Below, piece by piece: positions 34,941 through 44,859 of a stretch of DNA of 64,000 nt. The stretch covers positions 868,001-932,000 of the forward strand of contig JAYQJE010000001.1 in NCBI GenBank assembly GCA_038142005.1, written 5' to 3'. Position numbers and translations under genes: made by a program. Numbering within the stretch: position 1 is the first letter of the stretch; each line of letters starts with the position of its first letter. The notes beneath the pieces were generated by a model. That model saw nothing but the letters and a program-made list of their open reading frames with translations, did no database searches and had not been told where the DNA came from. The DNA comes from SHAN690 sp023262195 (GTDB taxonomy: Bacteria; Bacteroidota; Bacteroidia; Flavobacteriales_G; Salibacteraceae).

Positions 34941-36535
34941 AAAGGTTTGCAGAGCTCATACGTGTCATCGATTCAACGAATAGAACAAACCGCAAAGTTG
35001 AAGCCCTTGCGAAGTATTTCATAGAGGCAGATGATAGCGACAAGGTTTGGACCATAGCCATCCTTTCTCACCGAAGACCATCCCGCCCAATAAACAGCAC
35101 TTTTCTGCGCGAGTATGCATCAGAACTGGCCAATATTCCTCTATGGCTTTTCGAAGAAAGCTATCACATTGTCGGGGATTTGGCGGAGACCATTGCGCTA
35201 GTTGTGCCCAAGACGAAAAGTGTTGATACCAAATCGCTCACCTCATACCTGAACGATTTGATCCATCTTAAGGGAAAGTCAGACGAAGAGAAAAGAGCCT
35301 ATATACGAGAGACATGGGTGGGCCTTGATTATTATGAACGCTTCGTGTTTACCAAACTCCTGACTGGTGGTTTTAGGATTGGGGTGAGCCAAAAGTTGAT
35401 GACACGTGCCCTGAGCAAGGCCACAGGAATTGATGAAGATGTATTGGCGTTCAGATTGATGGGGAATTGGGACCCAAAAACCACAACCTTCCAAGAAATC
35501 ACCAGCGATGTGACAGAAAAGGATATTACATCGCGACCCTATCCCTTTTTTCTTGCCTATGCCATCGAAGGAGAACCGAAAGAATTAGGAAACATCAGTG
35601 ATTACTATGCCGAGCATAAATGGGATGGCATTCGGAGCCAAGTAATATTAAGAGGAGGAGAGCTCTTTGTTTGGTCTCGTGGCGAGGAGCTGGTGACCGA
35701 CAAATACCCGGAGTTTTCTGTGCTGGTTGAGAAATTACCCGATGGGACGGTGATCGATGGAGAAATTCTACCCTTCACAAATGGCAACATAGGCACATTC
35801 AACGATTTACAAAAGCGCATCGGACGTAAGACAGTGAGTAAATCATTGCTACAAAATGTCCCGGTGATATTGAAAGCATATGACCTTTTGGAATATGGGG
35901 GTGTAGATATCCGTAATAGGCCTTATACGGAGCGCAGGAAGTTACTCGATGAAATCTATAATAATGCGGACTCTGATACGCTTCATCTCTCACCATTACT
36001 GGAGTTTGATTCTTGGGATGCTGCCGCCATTGAGCGAAGTCGTTCACGGGAAGAACGCAGCGAAGGGTTGATGATTAAGCGAAAAGATGCTCAGTATGGA
36101 GTCGGAAGAAAAAAAGGAGATTGGTGGAAATGGAAAGTCGATCCACTAACCATAGATGCGGTGCTTACCTATGCTATGAGGGGGCATGGTAGGCGATCTA
36201 ATTTATTTACGGACTACACTTTTGGTCTTTGGAAAACAAACACGGATGGAACACAGGAGCTCGTAACCTTTGCCAAGGCCTACTCTGGGTTGACCGATGA
36301 AGAGTTTCGAAAAGTTGATGCTTTTATTAAAAAGAATACCGTTGATCGTTTCGGTCCTGTAAGAAGTGTAATTCCTGAGCTGGTATTCGAAATTGCATTT
36401 GAGGGGATCGCTAAATCAAGTCGTCACAAGAGTGGTATGGCGGTGCGGTTTCCTAGAATTCACCGATGGCGCACCGATAAAAACCCCAACGAAGCAAATA
36501 GTTTAGAGGATCTAAGGGCCTTAATAGTCGACTAG
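34937..36535 (+). CDS. ATP-dependent DNA ligase (ligase-associated repair set)
   Basis: 532 aa. The nucleotidyl-Lys motif I is in YAEHKWDGIRSQ (KWDG, around residue 230), followed by GELFVWSRGEEL, DGEILPF, EGLMIKRKDAQYG and GDWWKWK (motif V), then a C-terminal OB domain ending FPRIHRWRTDK. An N-terminal DNA-binding domain covers residues 1-200. It seals nicks with ATP and is distinct from the NAD-dependent LigA. Its ATG overlaps the exonuclease stop (ATGA). The helicase and PdeM genes of the set lie at 6773-9819. Confidence 0.93.
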   Translation: MKRFAELIRVIDSTNRTNRKVEALAKYFIEADDSDKVWTIAILSHRRPSRPINSTFLREYASELANIPLWLFEESYHIVGDLAETIALVVPKTKSVDTKSLTSYLNDLIHLKGKSDEEKRAYIRETWVGLDYYERFVFTKLLTGGFRIGVSQKLMTRALSKATGIDEDVLAFRLMGNWDPKTTTFQEITSDVTEKDITSRPYPFFLAYAIEGEPKELGNISDYYAEHKWDGIRSQVILRGGELFVWSRGEELVTDKYPEFSVLVEKLPDGTVIDGEILPFTNGNIGTFNDLQKRIGRKTVSKSLLQNVPVILKAYDLLEYGGVDIRNRPYTERRKLLDEIYNNADSDTLHLSPLLEFDSWDAAAIERSRSREERSEGLMIKRKDAQYGVGRKKGDWWKWKVDPLTIDAVLTYAMRGHGRRSNLFTDYTFGLWKTNTDGTQELVTFAKAYSGLTDEEFRKVDAFIKKNTVDRFGPVRSVIPELVFEIAFEGIAKSSRHKSGMAVRFPRIHRWRTDKNPNEANSLEDLRALIVD

Positions 36536-36565
36536 CGATAAGATTTATTTACCTAAAATCAACAC

Positions 36566-36595
36566 TTGACACAATGCAACTTAGTTCTATCTTCG
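36566..36595 (+). promoter_or_regulatory. promoter of tRNA-fMet
   Basis: TTGACA at 36566-36571 and TATCTTCG at 36588-36595 with a 16-nt spacer. The -7-like element ends only 3 nt before the mature tRNA, so a very short leader would be made, or the true -7 element differs. Confidence 0.4.
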
Positions 36596-36598
36596 CAG

Positions 36599-36671
<73 letters not shown>

Positions 36672-36680
36672 CTAAAACAG

Positions 36681-36708
36681 AGGCTTTTCGGAAACGGAGA
36701 GCCTTTTT
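36681..36708 (+). terminator. rho-independent terminator after tRNA-fMet
   Basis: Ten-base-pair hairpin (AGGCTTTTCG with GAAA tetraloop and CGGAGAGCCT, including two G-T wobbles) followed by TTTTT. It lies 9 nt after the tRNA and separates it from paaY. Confidence 0.8.
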
Positions 36709-36739
36709 GTTTCTCCATATTTGCCAAAACGATTCCAAG

Positions 36740-37330
36740 ATGATTTATGAATTTGATGGTTTTAAGCCAGTAGTTCACGAAACTGCCTTCGTGCATCCAC
36801 AAGCCACGGTTACAGGTAACGTGTTTATTGGGGCGAATGTCTACATCGGACCAAGTGCGGCCATTCGTGGCGACTGGGGGAAAATTGTGATTGAAGATGG
36901 GTGCAATGTGCAAGAGAACTGCACTGTGCACATGTTTCCTGGCGTTGAAGTGAGGTTTCAAGAGGGAGCACACGTTGGCCATGGCGCCATTGTTCATGGC
37001 GCTGCACTTGGAAAGAATTGTCTCATCGGGATGAATGCTGTGTTGATGGATGAAGTGGAAATTGGGGATGAGTGCATTATAGGAGCCTTGACCTTTATTT
37101 CAGCAAAAACTAAAATCCCAAACAGAAAAGTAGTGGTGGGAAATCCTCATAAAATCGTGAAGGATGTATCGGATGAAATGATTGCCTGGAAAACTCAAGG
37201 GACCAAAATCTATCAAGACCTACCGAAAGAGTTGCACGATACTTTGAAAGAATGCGAGCCCCTAAGACAACCAGAGCCTAACCGACCCAATCAAATGAAG
37301 AGCTATGATATTTGGAAGAATCAGGCCTAA
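36740..37330 (+). CDS. paaY: PaaY-like hexapeptide-repeat thioesterase / gamma-carbonic anhydrase-like protein
   Basis: 196 aa from ATG 36740 (MIYEFDGFKPVVHETAFVHP). Left-handed beta-helix of hexapeptide repeats (VTGNVFIGANVYIGPSAAIRGD), metal-binding His residues in ENCTVHMFPG and HVGHGAIVHG, and the C-terminal VGNPHKIVKDVSDEMIAWKTQG segment characteristic of PaaY/CaiE. PaaY hydrolyses the CoA esters that accumulate when phenylacetate degradation stalls. paaZ lies 0.6 kb downstream on the same strand. The longer open frame upstream only translates the tRNA. Confidence 0.85.
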   Translation: MIYEFDGFKPVVHETAFVHPQATVTGNVFIGANVYIGPSAAIRGDWGKIVIEDGCNVQENCTVHMFPGVEVRFQEGAHVGHGAIVHGAALGKNCLIGMNAVLMDEVEIGDECIIGALTFISAKTKIPNRKVVVGNPHKIVKDVSDEMIAWKTQGTKIYQDLPKELHDTLKECEPLRQPEPNRPNQMKSYDIWKNQA

Positions 37331-37381
37331 TGATTTTATCTAGAGAATCTTAATCTCGAATCCTTACTCGTTTATGCCTGT

Positions 37382-37389
37382 TATCTTTG
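37382..37389 (+). promoter_or_regulatory. -7 promoter element upstream of the 37412 gene
   Basis: TATCTTTG, an exact TAnnTTTG match, 22 nt before the ATG at 37412. No good -33 TTTG is evident. Confidence 0.45.
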
Positions 37390-37411
37390 CAGGCTTTATG
37401 CTCCTTGATTG

Positions 37412-37937
37412 ATGCGAATTGTTGTAAAGGCGATTTTAGTTACAATATTTTACTTGGCGTATGTGCCTGTCAACTGCGCCCAAACCAGCAAAGAAGTGGG
37501 TTCTTTATTTCTATCAGGTAAGGTGGTTAATGAAAAAAAAGCGTGGGCTTGAGGCTAAGATTTACATTTATAAAGGGGGAGATATCATAGATGAGTTTCA
37601 AACTACTAGAATAGGTAAGTTCGATTATGAAATGCCCATGCAGGATTCTGTCGCATTGGTGATTTATGCAGAGGGGTATGTTTCTAAAACTCTCATTATC
37701 ACCACCAAAATTCATCCTGCCAGACAATCGAAAGACCACTTATTTCCATTCTTCATTGACTTGTATCCGATTGGAAGGGTGCCTGCACATATTGACTTAG
37801 AGCGGCCGGTAGGAAGGATTAAATACTTTGGTGGTCAATTTGTTTATGACAATAAGTTCACTGAAGAATCGAATGAAGACCTCAAGGAGTTTATTAAAGA
37901 GCGAAAGCGACTTAAGGTCAGAACAATAGATGATTAG
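37412..37937 (+). CDS. hypothetical secreted protein, frameshifted
   Basis: About 174 aa. ATG 37412 gives MRIVVKAILVTIFYLAYVPV then NCAQ, a signal peptide, followed by SLFLSGKVVNEKK and a stop. The A8 run at 37533-37540 should be A7: the text then continues KKRGLEAKIYIYKGGDIIDE and TTRIGKFDYEMPMQDS to the stop at 37937. The fold resembles the small beta-sandwich of the protein at 24883-25323. It ends 3 nt before paaZ, so it may share its transcript. Function unknown. Confidence 0.6.
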
Positions 37938-37940
37938 TTT

Positions 37941-39988
37941 ATGAATAAGATTAAAAATTACATCGCTGGATCTTGGATTGAAGGTGATGGTGAAGAGCTT
38001 GTAGCAGAAAATGCCATCAACGGAGCGGCCATTGGAACAGTATCTAGCGCAGGCTTAGACTATGCTGCTATGCTTGATTATGGCCGATCTAAAGGTGGCC
38101 CAGCGCTTAGAAAGATGACCTTCCAAGAACGGGGTCGAATGCTTAAGGCATTGGCTCTTCACTTGATGTCAATAAAAAAGAAATTCTACGAGCTTTCGGC
38201 AGCTACTGGTGCAACCAAAACAGATAGTTGGATTGATATTGAAGGTGGAATTGGAAATTTATTTGCCAACGCATCGCTTAGAAGACAATTTCCTGACCTT
38301 CCTTATGCTGTAGAAGGTGATGCTGTGCCGCTGTCGAAGGAGGATCGTTCATTGGCCACCACATATTGGTTCCAAAACATGGCGTGGCGGTGCATATCAA
38401 TGCCTTTAACTTCCCAATTTGGGGCATGCTCGAAAAAATTGCTGTAAACCTTTTGGCAGGAATGCCAGCAGTGGTTAAACCGAGTGAGTACACTAGTTAC
38501 CTCACGGAGTTGATGGTAAAAGAGATCATTGATTCTAAAATTCTACCAGAAGGTTCATTACAACTTGTCAGTGGTTTCGGAAGGGGCATTCTAGATCATG
38601 TCACACAGAATGATGTGGTCACCTTTACCGGTTCGGCTGCAACGGGTTTGAAGCTTAAAGCTTTGCCGAACATTATTGAAAACACGGTTCCATTCAATTT
38701 GGAAGCAGACAGTCTCAATGCTTCAATGCTTGGTGAGGATGCGGCTCCAGGAACTCCAGAATTTGACCTTTTTATTAAAGCCGCACGTGCAGAAATTACC
38801 GTTAAAGCTGGTCAAAAGTGTACAGCCATTCGAAGAATTATTGTTCCAGAAAAGTATATGGAGGATGTGCAAATCGCACTTGGGCAGCAATTGGCAAAAA
38901 CCACCATTGGCGATCCATCTGTGGATGGAGTGAGGATGGGTGCGTTGGCTTGCCGCACGCAAGTGGATCGGGTGCGAGAAAATGTTGAATTGCTGAGCAA
39001 AGAGCAAGAGATAGTCTATGGTGATCTAGACAACTTCGAAGTAGTGGGTGCGGATAAAGAAAAGGGAGCATTTTTTAGCCCCATTCTTTTTAGGAATGAC
39101 GACCCATTCAACAAGACTTCGGTACACGAGATTGAGGCATTCGGTCCGGTGAGTACACTTATGCCATACAAAGACATGGATGAGGCCATACGATTGGCTG
39201 AGCTCGGAAAAGGTTCCTTGGTGACTTCCATTGTCACCGCAGATGATTCTATTGCTAAAGAGTTTGTGATTGGCGCAGCTCACATGCACGGTAGAGTATT
39301 AGTCTTGAACGAGCGTTGTGCTAAAGAAAGCACTGGGCATGGCTCACCAATGCCTTTACTTACCCATGGCGGTCCGGGGAGGGCAGGCGGTGGCGAGGAG
39401 ATGGGCGGAGTACGCGGAGTGAAACACTACATGCAGCGCACCGCCATTCAGGGCCACCCTGAAACCATCACCCGTATTACAGAGCAATTTCAAGTAGGTG
39501 CAGATCAGCCAGAGGCTAATCCACATGTATTTAGACAGCACTTTGAGGAGTTGGTAGTAGGACACACCGTATTTACCCATAAGCACACCGTTACAGATGC
39601 TGACATTGTCAATTTTGCCAATGTAAGTGGAGATAATTTCTATGCGCACATGGACGCAACTTCACTCGAAGGAACCATTTTCGAACAGCGCGTAGCACAC
39701 GGATACTTCTTATTATCAAAAGCGGCAGGGTTGTTTGTCGATCCGAAAAAAGGCCCGGTACTGCTCAACTATGGAGTGGAACAAGCCCGATTCACCAAAC
39801 CCGTTTATCCTGGAGCAACGGTTGGCGTAAGATTCACGGTGAAAGAGAAAATCGATCAGGAAAAACGTTCTGAGGATGATATTGCTAAGGGCATCGTCAA
39901 GTTTTTGGTGGACATGTATGATGAAACGGGGGAGACAGTGGCGATTGCCACTATCCTCACCATGGTTAAGAAGTTGAATCAGTCATAA
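37941..39988 (+). CDS. paaZ: bifunctional PaaZ: aldehyde dehydrogenase and MaoC-type enoyl-CoA hydratase, frameshifted
   Basis: About 682 aa, the ring-opening enzyme of phenylacetyl-CoA catabolism. An N-terminal ALDH domain (NAFNFPIWGMLEKIAVNLLAG, VTFTGSAATGLKL, the Glu in NLEADSLNA, catalytic Cys in GQKCTAIRR) oxidises the semialdehyde. A C-terminal hot-dog hydratase domain (FANVSGDNFYAHMD, AHGYFLLSKAAGLF) hydrolyses oxepin-CoA. The first frame ends at 38447. A base missing near 38348-38349 (GTTC for GTTTC) restores DRFIGHHILVPKHGVAVHI. The other paa genes are not in the window; paaY is 0.6 kb upstream. Confidence 0.92.
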
Positions 39989-40012
39989 ATCTATTATCCA
40001 TTGGAAAAATAA

Positions 40013-40237
40013 TCACCCCCGTCTGCACCGTTTTATGCGAATATTTTCAACAACTACATCAGCGATGATCTAGATGGCTATAAAGAGATGGATGAGTTGA
40101 CCTTAGAATTGGTCCATAAAATAGATGGGTTTCTAGGCTGGGAAAGCCATAAGAGTGAGGGTAGAGGTTCCTTTATAAGCTATTGGAAAAGCAAAGAAGC
40201 CATAGATGAATGGCGTCAATCCCTTTTACATTTTTAA
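40013..40237 (+). pseudogene. remnant of an ABM-domain (antibiotic biosynthesis monooxygenase-like) gene
   Basis: In frame from TCA 40013 to TAA 40235-40237: SPPSAPFYANIFNNYISDDL, YKEMDELTLELVHKIDGFLG, WESHKSEGRGSFISYWKSKE, AIDEWRQSLLHF. The F-Y-A-x-I-F start, the GFLGWES centre and the SYWKSKEAIDEW end fit the ABM fold. There is no start codon (TAA lies just upstream) and the family's last helix is missing, so this is a truncated, decayed gene. Confidence 0.6.
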
Positions 40238-40580
40238 GGAGCGAGTCATAGTTACTTTTTAAGGGTTCTACGGTCAGGATTTTCGCATTCGGATAGCGCT
40301 TATGCATGAGTACTGAGAATAGACCAATATTGCCTCTTAAGTCCACAATTACCGAAGGTTTGAATGGAACATGTAGGTCATATTACCCATCCATAAAGAC
40401 TTACCGAAACACAGGAAGATCACTGTTGCCATTTCTAATGAACATGCGAATGCCATCTGCCTGAAGCGATTTTCTAAACCCAAATTTCAAGAGGAATATT
40501 TGAAATAGGATGCCTAATGTATTCCATACACCATTTCTAAGGATAGAATTGGCTACAGACAACAGGCGAGAATTATTCAT
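40230..40580 (-). pseudogene. remnant of an FkbM-type methyltransferase gene
   Basis: On the minus strand from ATG 40580: MNNSRLLSVANSILRNGVWN up to SDLPVFR, TAA (40401-40403), VFMDG, TAA, then in the same frame YDLHVPFKPSVIVDLRGNIG and LFSVLMHKRYPNAKILTVEP. The last part is the SAM-binding region of FkbM methyltransferases (usual VDLGANIGLFS). Two in-frame stops and loss of everything after SNYDSLL show true decay. It meets the ABM remnant at about 40230. Confidence 0.6.
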
Positions 40581-40613
40581 GGAGTTTAGTAAAGATTTGG
40601 CGCAAATACCACA

Positions 40614-42050
40614 TCAATAGCGGATACACACATTTTTCGGCTCAGTGAAGAAGTCGAAGGCTTCAAAACCTCCCTCGCGACCGACTCCTGAGCTTTTCAC
40701 TCCGCCAAATGGGGTGCGCAGGTCACGCAACAACCAGCAATTCACCCAACAAATGCCCGCGTGGATGTCTTTTGCAACTCGGTGTGCTCTTTTCAGATCG
40801 CTCGTCCAAACAGAGCTTGCCAGACCATACTTGGTACTATTGGCCATTTCGAGGGCTTCTTCTTCTGAATCGAATGGAGCGATGGTCACTACAGGTCCAA
40901 ATATTTCTTCTTGATTGGTTCGGCACGATTGATCGAGCCCTTCTATTACAGTGGGAGCAAGATAATAGCCCTCTTCATGTCCCGCCACCTTTACACGTTC
41001 ACCTCCACAAAGCACAGTGCCTCCTTCCGTTTTTGCAATTTCGATGTAGCTCAGAATTTTTTCCATGTGGGGTTTGCTAACTACGGCTCCTAAGTTGACC
41101 TGCTCACTCGGGTGACCCACTTTCAAGTCTTTCACTCGAGACACAAACTCCGTTCTAAAACGATCATAGATGGAGCGTTCCACCAAAATTCGAGAGCCAC
41201 ACAAGCAGATCTGTCCCTGATTGGTAAACGATGATCTGAGGGTGGTCTTCATCATTTCTTCAAAATCGCAATCTGCGAAAATGATATTCGGGTTTTTCCC
41301 ACCCAATTCAAGACTGAGCTTCTTAAACTTCGGAGCAGCCGCTCTTGCAATCCACTCTCCTGTGGTCGTGCCACCGGTGAAGCTGATCATCGGAATGTCA
41401 TCATGCTCAATAATCGCGGCCCCTGCTTTGGGTCCGGTGCCATGAACGATGTTGAGTACACCATCTGGCAGCCCAGCATCAATGCAAATCTTAGAGAGTA
41501 GATAAGCGGTATATGGAGTAACCTCAGATGGCTTTGCCACAACCGTATTTCCGGTGGCTAAAGCCGGAGCAATTTTCCAAGAAAAAAGATACAAGGGTAA
41601 GTTCCAAGGCGAGATGCAACCTGCAACTCCTATAGGTTCTCTCAGGGTATAGTTCAAGGCTAAATCACCCATCGAGTGTGATTCTGAAGCCCAATGCAAA
41701 ATTCCAGTGCCATAGAAATGGAAATTGGCTTGGGCTCTTGGAATATCAACTGTGCTTGCGAGCTTCAGCGGTTTGCCATTATCGCGACTTTCAGCGGCCG
41801 CTAATTCCTCTGAGCGCTCCTCAATTAAGCTTGCAATTTTCAACATTATATCCGATCGCTCTTGGATACTCATTTTGCTCCATATTGGAAATGCGCGCTT
41901 TGCTGCTGCTGTCGCTAGCGCTACGTCTTCAATGCTGCTATCCGGAATTAAGCTGTAAACCTTGCCAGATGCTGGTTCATAATTATCGAAGTACTCGTTT
42001 GATTTGGGAGCGATTAGTTTGCCGTCAATATAATTCTGAAGCTTTTCCAT
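40614..42050 (-). CDS. aldehyde dehydrogenase, 2-aminomuconate/2-hydroxymuconate-semialdehyde type
   Basis: 478 aa from ATG 42050 (MEKLQNYIDGKLIAP). Coenzyme motif FTGGTTTGEWIA, catalytic Glu in LELGGKNPNIIF, catalytic Cys in NQGQICLCGSR, EEIFGPVV, and a C-terminal PFGGVKSSGVGREGG. The ISPWNLPLYLFSWK segment and overall text resemble aminomuconate-semialdehyde dehydrogenase (ALDH8 type), which acts after 3-hydroxyanthranilate cleavage in tryptophan degradation. This agrees with the dioxygenase gene at 47772 and the RidA-type deaminase at 6308. Betaine- or hydroxymuconate-type substrates remain possible. Confidence 0.85.
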   Translation of the reverse strand: MEKLQNYIDGKLIAPKSNEYFDNYEPASGKVYSLIPDSSIEDVALATAAAKRAFPIWSKMSIQERSDIMLKIASLIEERSEELAAAESRDNGKPLKLASTVDIPRAQANFHFYGTGILHWASESHSMGDLALNYTLREPIGVAGCISPWNLPLYLFSWKIAPALATGNTVVAKPSEVTPYTAYLLSKICIDAGLPDGVLNIVHGTGPKAGAAIIEHDDIPMISFTGGTTTGEWIARAAAPKFKKLSLELGGKNPNIIFADCDFEEMMKTTLRSSFTNQGQICLCGSRILVERSIYDRFRTEFVSRVKDLKVGHPSEQVNLGAVVSKPHMEKILSYIEIAKTEGGTVLCGGERVKVAGHEEGYYLAPTVIEGLDQSCRTNQEEIFGPVVTIAPFDSEEEALEMANSTKYGLASSVWTSDLKRAHRVAKDIHAGICWVNCWLLRDLRTPFGGVKSSGVGREGGFEAFDFFTEPKNVCIRY

Positions 42051-42120
42051 AAGGGGTTTAAAGTAACACGCCATTCGGATCTAGTCCGAATGGCGCGTAT
42101 AATTAGTTGATTATGATTTT

Positions 42121-44709
42121 TTACGGTTTTACGAATTGATTTTGGCTTCGATATCCATCGTCCACACTCTTTGAGACTACCATATATGCACCACTGGGTA
42201 AAGAGCTAATGTCGATTACATGGCTTGTAGATACCTGTTCAAACTGAGCGTCAAGTATAACTCTACCAGATAGATCAATAATTTGAACAGATTCAATGCG
42301 ATCAGAACCCATGAGGGTTATGTCATTAGAAGCGGGATTTGGAAATAACTTAACCCTCGAGTTGGAGGAGTAATTGTCAACACCTAGTCCAGTTACAAAT
42401 TGACAATCGCTTGTATCCGTGCAACCCATATAAGTAACTGCAACTTTATATGACCCAGAGTTTTCAAATTCGTGGGTGCGGCCAGTAGCACCATTGACTT
42501 CCTTATCGCTATTACATCTGAGCCACTGATATGTAGCGCCTGGTTGAAGTGCCGTAAGTTGAGAACCCGTTAAGAGTATGCCGACATCTACCGTGGTGAC
42601 GTTCAGTACCAATGTAACTACACTATCACAACCTTTAGTCGTTTGAAACGTGTCTACATAAGTCCCCGGGATATTCAAATTGGCACCACCAAATGGATAT
42701 GTTTCAGTGCCGCAGATAGTCTCATTTACACCTACATTTTCAGGGTCATTCACTGATAGGTCTAGAATCACTACGCTATCACAACCGGTGCCTGCACTCA
42801 ATGTATCAATATAAGTTCCTGTGGTGTTAAGCGTTTGACCCAAGTGTTCATAGGTTTCTCCAGTACAAATTGCAACCTCAGATTCATCCACGATTAAATT
42901 CGTTACCGAGAGCTCTAGATTCACTGTGCTATCGCATCCATATTCTGTAAAAAATACGGCTGAATATGAACCAGCTGAATCTAAGAGCTGACCATTAAAC
43001 TCATATTCATCACCTTCACAAATGGTAACGCTATCATCAGCTGTAATCGGATATTGCACAATTATGAGTTGACTATCGGATTGTTCACATGAGTTCAAGG
43101 AGGTAGTTGCTAAAACCATGTGTGTGTCTATAGGCGTATAAGTGTAAATATTGGATGCGCCAGATGAAACTGATACACCGTCAACGAAGAAGTCATAATT
43201 CGAATAGCCTGAGGTTGCAGTGAAATCAACCGGTCCTGAAGAGCAGATGACTGTGCTAGTATCTTTATCCAATTCAAATATTGGCTCTACAATAGCGTCT
43301 ATCATAAACAGTCCAAGGGTAGTATAAGGAGTTACGGTGCCGCCATATACTCCCAAGCCATAGTATCTATTTGGGCTGGCGTAATCATCAATCTGAGTTG
43401 CACACGGAAAGTATCCCGTAGCTGCGTTTTGGTTTTGGCGAATGCCGAAATAGACGGTTTCTCCTGCTAAATTGCTGTCGGCATGAATTAAATCAAACTC
43501 CATTCGTGAGTCGAGAACTGCTGCAGTGATTACCAGGTTTGCTGAACTATCGATAGGTTCTCCTAAGTCGTTGAACAACATCCCTTTTAGGGAATTACCT
43601 ACCGCTGCATTTTCGTCTGTGAGCCACATACCCACCTTTGTAATGGTCACTGGAGCAGTGTTTGGAATTTCATACCGGATGGCTAGGCATCCTGTTCCCG
43701 TATTATATCCCACAGCAGCAGATGCGGTGTCATTATTATAAAATCCTATGGTGTCGCAAGAGATGGTTTGTTGAAGAGAAATGGAGTTATTGCTGTTGTC
43801 ATCATCGTTTGGAACAGAGACGTCTAAAGTTTGATTCGCATTTGATGTGGTAGAAAGCCCAGTGAATGTGACGTTCACTTCTTGACCAGGATTCATATTG
43901 GCTATCGTTTGCACATTACTATATGCGTTTGAACCAGTTACAGACAACGTAACAGGCACATTAGATACTGCCGCATTTGAAGCGTTTTTTACTCGAGCGA
44001 TGACACTTTGAGTAGATTGAATTGCTGAGCTAACACTACCTTCAGGGTCGATAATCGTGAGCACTTCAATGTCGTTGGAATTAGGGTTGGGATATCCAAA
44101 TCGCATGCTGGGCCTCCAACTAGAGGTTGTGGAAAGAATCGAATCCGGAATGGCAGTGGTATTTGAGATCATTCTCAGTCCACCTGCAATAGCATTATTC
44201 GATTCATAGGTTGCTGATGTTCCGAGGGTTGTAGCAGTAGCGATATACTCGTATGCCACATAAAGACCATCACCATCGTATTCAAATGGTGTGTCAAGCG
44301 TAAAATCTGCAACTGCTGCACCGCCACCTAAGGGTATAGTATAAGGACCATCGTAAACCTCAGTCATTGTAGCTACGGCTGTATTCCAATTGGTTGATTT
44401 GAGGTTGGTAACATCCGTAGTAGATTCCATATAAATTTTTAATGTACCATTTGCAGGGGGAAGGGACACTCCATTGACCAAACTAAAACCCATGACCTTA
44501 ACTGTATCTCCAGTGGGCACCACAGACATTTCTGTTGGTGTAATGATCAAATGGGCTCTTAAACTTGTGTGTGCTGATGTTCCATTTGGTGCACGAAAAG
44601 AAGATGTTGCACCATTGGGTGGAGGCGCCTGTACGAAAGTGTTTTGTTGTGCGAAAACCGCAGAAAAGATGAGTAAGAATATACCAGTAAGAATGTAGTG
44701 TGTTTTCAT
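42121..44709 (-). CDS. large T9SS type A sorting-domain surface protein
   Basis: 862 aa. Signal peptide MKTHYILTGIFLLIFSAVFA. Residues ~230-330 contain CARDB-like text (VIARVKNASNAAVSNVPVTL). Residues ~560-740 contain three tandem repeats of about 60 residues, each with a C-x-G-(x)-Y motif, a GxY turn and a GCDSxVxLxLxV end. The C-terminal type A sorting domain starts VKLFPNPASNDITLMG and ends with LPSGAYMVVSKS. Exported and surface-anchored; likely an adhesin or structural protein. Well away from other T9SS genes, no operon partners. Confidence 0.85.
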   Translation of the reverse strand: MKTHYILTGIFLLIFSAVFAQQNTFVQAPPPNGATSSFRAPNGTSAHTSLRAHLIITPTEMSVVPTGDTVKVMGFSLVNGVSLPPANGTLKIYMESTTDVTNLKSTNWNTAVATMTEVYDGPYTIPLGGGAAVADFTLDTPFEYDGDGLYVAYEYIATATTLGTSATYESNNAIAGGLRMISNTTAIPDSILSTTSSWRPSMRFGYPNPNSNDIEVLTIIDPEGSVSSAIQSTQSVIARVKNASNAAVSNVPVTLSVTGSNAYSNVQTIANMNPGQEVNVTFTGLSTTSNANQTLDVSVPNDDDNSNNSISLQQTISCDTIGFYNNDTASAAVGYNTGTGCLAIRYEIPNTAPVTITKVGMWLTDENAAVGNSLKGMLFNDLGEPIDSSANLVITAAVLDSRMEFDLIHADSNLAGETVYFGIRQNQNAATGYFPCATQIDDYASPNRYYGLGVYGGTVTPYTTLGLFMIDAIVEPIFELDKDTSTVICSSGPVDFTATSGYSNYDFFVDGVSVSSGASNIYTYTPIDTHMVLATTSLNSCEQSDSQLIIVQYPITADDSVTICEGDEYEFNGQLLDSAGSYSAVFFTEYGCDSTVNLELSVTNLIVDESEVAICTGETYEHLGQTLNTTGTYIDTLSAGTGCDSVVILDLSVNDPENVGVNETICGTETYPFGGANLNIPGTYVDTFQTTKGCDSVVTLVLNVTTVDVGILLTGSQLTALQPGATYQWLRCNSDKEVNGATGRTHEFENSGSYKVAVTYMGCTDTSDCQFVTGLGVDNYSSNSRVKLFPNPASNDITLMGSDRIESVQIIDLSGRVILDAQFEQVSTSHVIDISSLPSGAYMVVSKSVDDGYRSQNQFVKP

Positions 44710-44783
44710 CTCGGATTATATAAAATGATTGCGCCTAATGTAATTATAGTTCGAATGATTTAAAAGCAAAATTTACAGCAATG

Positions 44784-44817
44784 AAAAGCCCGACACCTAA
44801 AGAAGCATCGGGCTTTT
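44784..44817. terminator. bidirectional rho-independent terminator
   Basis: Perfect ten-base-pair stem AAAAGCCCGA / TCGGGCTTTT with a 14-nt loop, flanked by A and T tracts, so it can act on both strands. On the minus strand it would end the transcript of the 44860-45223 gene ahead of the T9SS gene. Confidence 0.85.
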
Positions 44818-44859
44818 CGAACCTAACTAAACAGCATTTTAAAGTTTGGTGGAGTTTTC

